NCBI GenBank assembly: GCA_031380225.1
Contig: JANNFX010000065.1
Coordinates: 1-17,634, forward strand
DNA length: 17,634 bases
Direction of reading: 5' to 3'
Source of the DNA: JANNFX01 sp031380225
GTDB taxonomy: Bacteria > Pseudomonadota > Alphaproteobacteria > Rhizobiales > Hyphomicrobiaceae
Shown piece by piece: positions 15,401 to 17,634 of this stretch. Below the pieces are notes generated by a model. The model saw only the letters and a list, made by a program, of their open reading frames with translations, was not told the DNA's origin and searched no databases. The stretch's first letter is position 1. Each line of letters begins with the position of its first letter. The position numbers and the translations under genes are program-made.

Positions 15401-15967
15401 ATGAATGTGCCGCTCAAATCGATGACAGCCGATGACTTCGCCGCATGGTCGATGACGCAAGAGCGTGCCCGCTTTGAACTCATCGACGGGATGATTGTGC
15501 AAATGAATGCAGAGCGGGTCGGGCATGCTAGGGCCAAGCGAAGTGCTGATCGAGCATTGCAGGCCGCACTGGATGCGTCGGGTCTGACTGGAGAAGTGTT
15601 CCGCGATGGCGTTGCAGTCAAGATTTCGGATCGTATCGTGCATGAACCCGACGCCCTCCTGCGCCTGGGTTCGCCGTTGCCGGAAGACGACGTGCTCATA
15701 CTCGATCCCGTCGTTGTGGTCGAAGTGCTGAGCCCAAGTACCGGCCCCGTCGATCTGACAACCAAACTCGTGAATTACTTCTCAGTCGAGACCGTGAAAG
15801 ACTACCTGATCGTTGATACGGTCAAAAAGCTAGTGCTGCACTATGCACGGGCGAGTAGCGGCCAGCCAACATTGACTGGCCCAATTCAGCGAGGCCAAAT
15901 TACATTGTCAGCGGGTCTAACTTTGGCGTACAAAGACTTTTTCGGTTTCGATGGTCTCACAAAATAA
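15401..15967 (+). CDS. Uma2-family (DUF820) endonuclease-fold protein
   Basis: A 188-residue protein with the Uma2 layout: FELIDGMIVQMN near 30, HEPDALL near 85, VVVVEVLSPST near 105, then a conserved Lys in TTKLVNYFSV and DYLIVD. These supply the Asp, Glu and Lys expected of a PD-(D/E)XK nuclease core. The biological role of the family is unsettled; it is abundant in cyanobacteria and scattered in proteobacteria. No Shine-Dalgarno precedes ATG at 15401; ATG at 15422 is an alternative. The 3' end overlaps the convergent hslU gene by 11 bases, and no partner antitoxin or methylase is nearby. Confidence 0.85.
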   Translation: MNVPLKSMTADDFAAWSMTQERARFELIDGMIVQMNAERVGHARAKRSADRALQAALDASGLTGEVFRDGVAVKISDRIVHEPDALLRLGSPLPEDDVLILDPVVVVEVLSPSTGPVDLTTKLVNYFSVETVKDYLIVDTVKKLVLHYARASSGQPTLTGPIQRGQITLSAGLTLAYKDFFGFDGLTK

Positions 15968-17273
15968 ACTTCGACAAATCAGCGTTTTTGGTCAGCGCGC
16001 CGATGCGGGCGGTGACGAAGGCGCTGTCGATGGTGATGGTCTCACCGGAACGGTCCGAGGCTTCGAACGAGATTTCGTCAAGCACGCGTTCGATCACAGT
16101 TTGCAAGCGCCGCGCGCCGATATTCTCGACCGTTGAATTGACTTCGACGGCCGCATCGGCGAGCGCTTCAATCGCATCTTGTGTAAAATTCAAAGTCACG
16201 CCCTCGGTCGCCATCAAGGCCACCGATTGTTTGATCAGGCTGGTCTCGGGCTCGGTCAGAATGCGGCGCAGATCTTCGCGGGTCAGCGCCTGCAGTTCGA
16301 CGCGGATCGGCAACCGGCCTTGCAACTCAGGCAATAAGTCTGATGGCTTGGCGACGTGGAAGGCGCCAGAGGCGATAAACAGCACGTGGTCGGTTTTGAC
16401 GAGGCCATGCTTGGTCGAGACGGTGGTGCCTTCGATCAATGGCAGCAAATCGCGCTGCACGCCTTCGCGAGAGACGTCAGCGCCGGCGCGGCCGGCCTCC
16501 GAGCGCGAACAGATCTTGTCGATCTCATCTAGAAATACGATGCCGTTGTTCTCAACCGCGCGGATGGCCTCGGCGATAATCTGTTCGCTATCGATCAGCT
16601 TGTCGCTTTCTTCGGCGATCAACAGCGCGTAGCTATCTTGCACCGTGACGCGGCGCGGTTTCGCGCGCCCGCCCATGGCTTTCTGCAGCATGTCGCCGAT
16701 GTTGATGGCGCCGCCGCCCATGCCGCCCGGACCGCCTGACATATCAAACATCGAAAAGCTCGGCGGCGCTTCGCTGGTCGTGATCTCGATTTCCTTGGTC
16801 GACAACTCGTTATTGCGCAGCCGTTTGCGGAAATTATCGCGGGTGCCTGGCGATGCGCCGGGGCCGACCAGCGCATCCAACACGCGTTCCTCGGCGTTCT
16901 TTTCGGCTTGCACCTTGACCGTCTTGCGTTTGGCATCGCGCACTAAGCCAATACCGACATCGACCAGATCACGAATGATGCTATCGACGTCGCGGCCGAC
17001 GTAGCCAACTTCAGTGAATTTGGTGGCTTCAATCTTCAAAAATGGAGCGCCGGCAAGTTTGGCAAGCCGCCTTGAGATTTCGGTTTTTCCAACGCCGGTT
17101 GGCCCAATCATCAGAATATTTTTCGGCAGCACTTCATCGCGAATGTTTTCCGGCAGCTGCTGTCGGCGCCAGCGATTACGCAAGGCAATTGCGACCGCAC
17201 GCTTGGCATCGCTTTGGCCGATGACATAGCGATCCAGTTCCGAAACAATTTCGCGGGGAGAGAAGGTGGTCAT
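15957..17273 (-). CDS. hslU: HslU, ATPase subunit of the HslUV protease
   Basis: AAA+ unfoldase (Clp/HslU family) that forms a hexamer, unfolds substrates and feeds them to HslV. The 438 residues are normal. Walker A GPTGVGKT is at 57-64 and Walker B FLDEID at 247-252. The pore loop GYVG is at 90-93, and the I-domain insertion spans about 110-230, including a Gly/Met-rich loop at 176-188. The C-terminus LSKFIL is the tail that docks into HslV. hslV lies upstream on the same strand, but a 197-base gap with a palindromic repeat separates them, so co-transcription must pass through that repeat. Its 3' end overlaps the convergent Uma2 gene. Confidence 0.97.
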   Translation of the reverse strand: MTTFSPREIVSELDRYVIGQSDAKRAVAIALRNRWRRQQLPENIRDEVLPKNILMIGPTGVGKTEISRRLAKLAGAPFLKIEATKFTEVGYVGRDVDSIIRDLVDVGIGLVRDAKRKTVKVQAEKNAEERVLDALVGPGASPGTRDNFRKRLRNNELSTKEIEITTSEAPPSFSMFDMSGGPGGMGGGAINIGDMLQKAMGGRAKPRRVTVQDSYALLIAEESDKLIDSEQIIAEAIRAVENNGIVFLDEIDKICSRSEAGRAGADVSREGVQRDLLPLIEGTTVSTKHGLVKTDHVLFIASGAFHVAKPSDLLPELQGRLPIRVELQALTREDLRRILTEPETSLIKQSVALMATEGVTLNFTQDAIEALADAAVEVNSTVENIGARRLQTVIERVLDEISFEASDRSGETITIDSAFVTARIGALTKNADLSKFIL

Positions 17274-17294
17274 GTGGTCTCTTATATTGATGAA

Positions 17295-17464
17295 TCGTAG
17301 GTTGGGTTAGCGGCGGCCGTGACCTTGATGGGGTGTAGTGCTCATTAGGCCCGCCGCGTAACCCAACGCATTTATGCATGGTGCGAGAAAGTGTTGGGTT
17401 ACGCGCGGGGGCATACTTTGTAATTCAATTGCATCATCGTGGCCCGCGCTAACCCAACCTACGA
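17295..17464. repeat. nested palindromic repeat between hslV and hslU
   Basis: The outer arms are 18-base perfect inverted repeats: TCGTAGGTTGGGTTAGCG (17295-17312) and its reverse complement (17447-17464). The inner arms are 13-base perfect repeats: CGCGTAACCCAAC (17355-17367) and GTTGGGTTACGCG (17393-17405). All four arms share the GTTGGGTTA core. This resembles the widespread GTTGGGTTAGC/GTAACCCAAC interspersed repeats of proteobacteria. It fills almost the whole intergenic gap. Confidence 0.85.
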
Positions 17465-17469
17465 AACGT

Positions 17470-17634
17470 TCACTTCGCCGACGCCAAACTCTCAACCACG
17501 AGATTGGTATTCGTATAGACGCAAATCTCAGCCGCGATCGCCATCGATTTGCGCGCGATGGCTTCGGCGTCAAGCGGTTGGTCGAGAAGCGCGCGCGCGG
17601 CCGAGAGCGCATACATGCCGCCCGAGCCGATGCC
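17470..17634 (-). CDS. hslV: HslV, peptidase subunit of the HslUV protease (C-terminal part only)
   Basis: Only the last 54 codons are in the window; the gene continues beyond the right edge. The visible part GIGSGGMYALSAARAL, then IARKSMAIAAEICVYTNTN and the C-terminal E-x-L segment, matches HslV, the proteasome-like threonine peptidase of the dodecameric core. The catalytic N-terminal Thr is outside. Its position upstream of hslU on the same strand fits the usual hslVU order. Confidence 0.93.
   Translation of the reverse strand, partial: GIGSGGMYALSAARALLDQPLDAEAIARKSMAIAAEICVYTNTNLVVESLASAK

Overview
The window looks like chromosomal DNA of an alphaproteobacterium. The main reasons are the order ahcY, DivL-type kinase, tsaE/amgK/murU, all on the minus strand, and the Tyr-for-His DivL kinase itself. 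I recall the same order in rhizobia such as Sinorhizobium, where addB, addA and trxA follow; those would lie beyond the left edge here. Coding DNA is moderately GC-rich. I could not assign a genus.

Layout. 1-1986 (-): one uninterrupted frame carrying TsaE, then an AmgK-type aminoglycoside phosphotransferase-fold sugar kinase, then the start of a MurU-type nucleotidyltransferase. 1952-4468 (-): a DivL-like cell-cycle sensor kinase with Tyr in the phosphoacceptor position. 4718-6118 (-): ahcY, with its own terminator and a candidate operator upstream. 6119-6554: an AT-rich divergent intergenic region. 6555-8021 (+): a TadG-like von Willebrand A protein with a strong ribosome binding site and a clear terminator. 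8123-9290: a repeat island with two complete palindromic elements and one half element around a small GIY-YIG nuclease gene. 9377-10609 (-): argG. 10850-11578 (+): an exported Ala/Pro/Lys-rich protein. 11580-12224 and 12339-12752 (-): two paralogous small membrane proteins downstream of rlmN (12755-13984, -). 14286-15275 (+): a small RTX calcium-binding protein. 15401-15967 (+): a Uma2-family nuclease-fold protein. 15957-17273 (-): hslU. 17295-17464: a nested palindromic repeat. 17470-17634 (-): the 3' end of hslV.

How the genes fit together. Most are core housekeeping genes: the SAM cycle (ahcY), tRNA t6A synthesis (TsaE), muropeptide sugar recycling (AmgK, MurU), cell-cycle signalling (DivL), arginine synthesis (argG), rRNA/tRNA methylation (rlmN) and HslUV proteolysis. 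Accessory material sits between them: the TadG-like protein, the GIY-YIG/repeat island, the RTX protein, Uma2 and the repeat splitting hslV from hslU.

The observations I find most interesting are the three-enzyme open frame and the GIY-YIG gene bracketed by palindromic repeats with a 25-bp internal period. I saw no tRNA, rRNA, CRISPR array or transposase.
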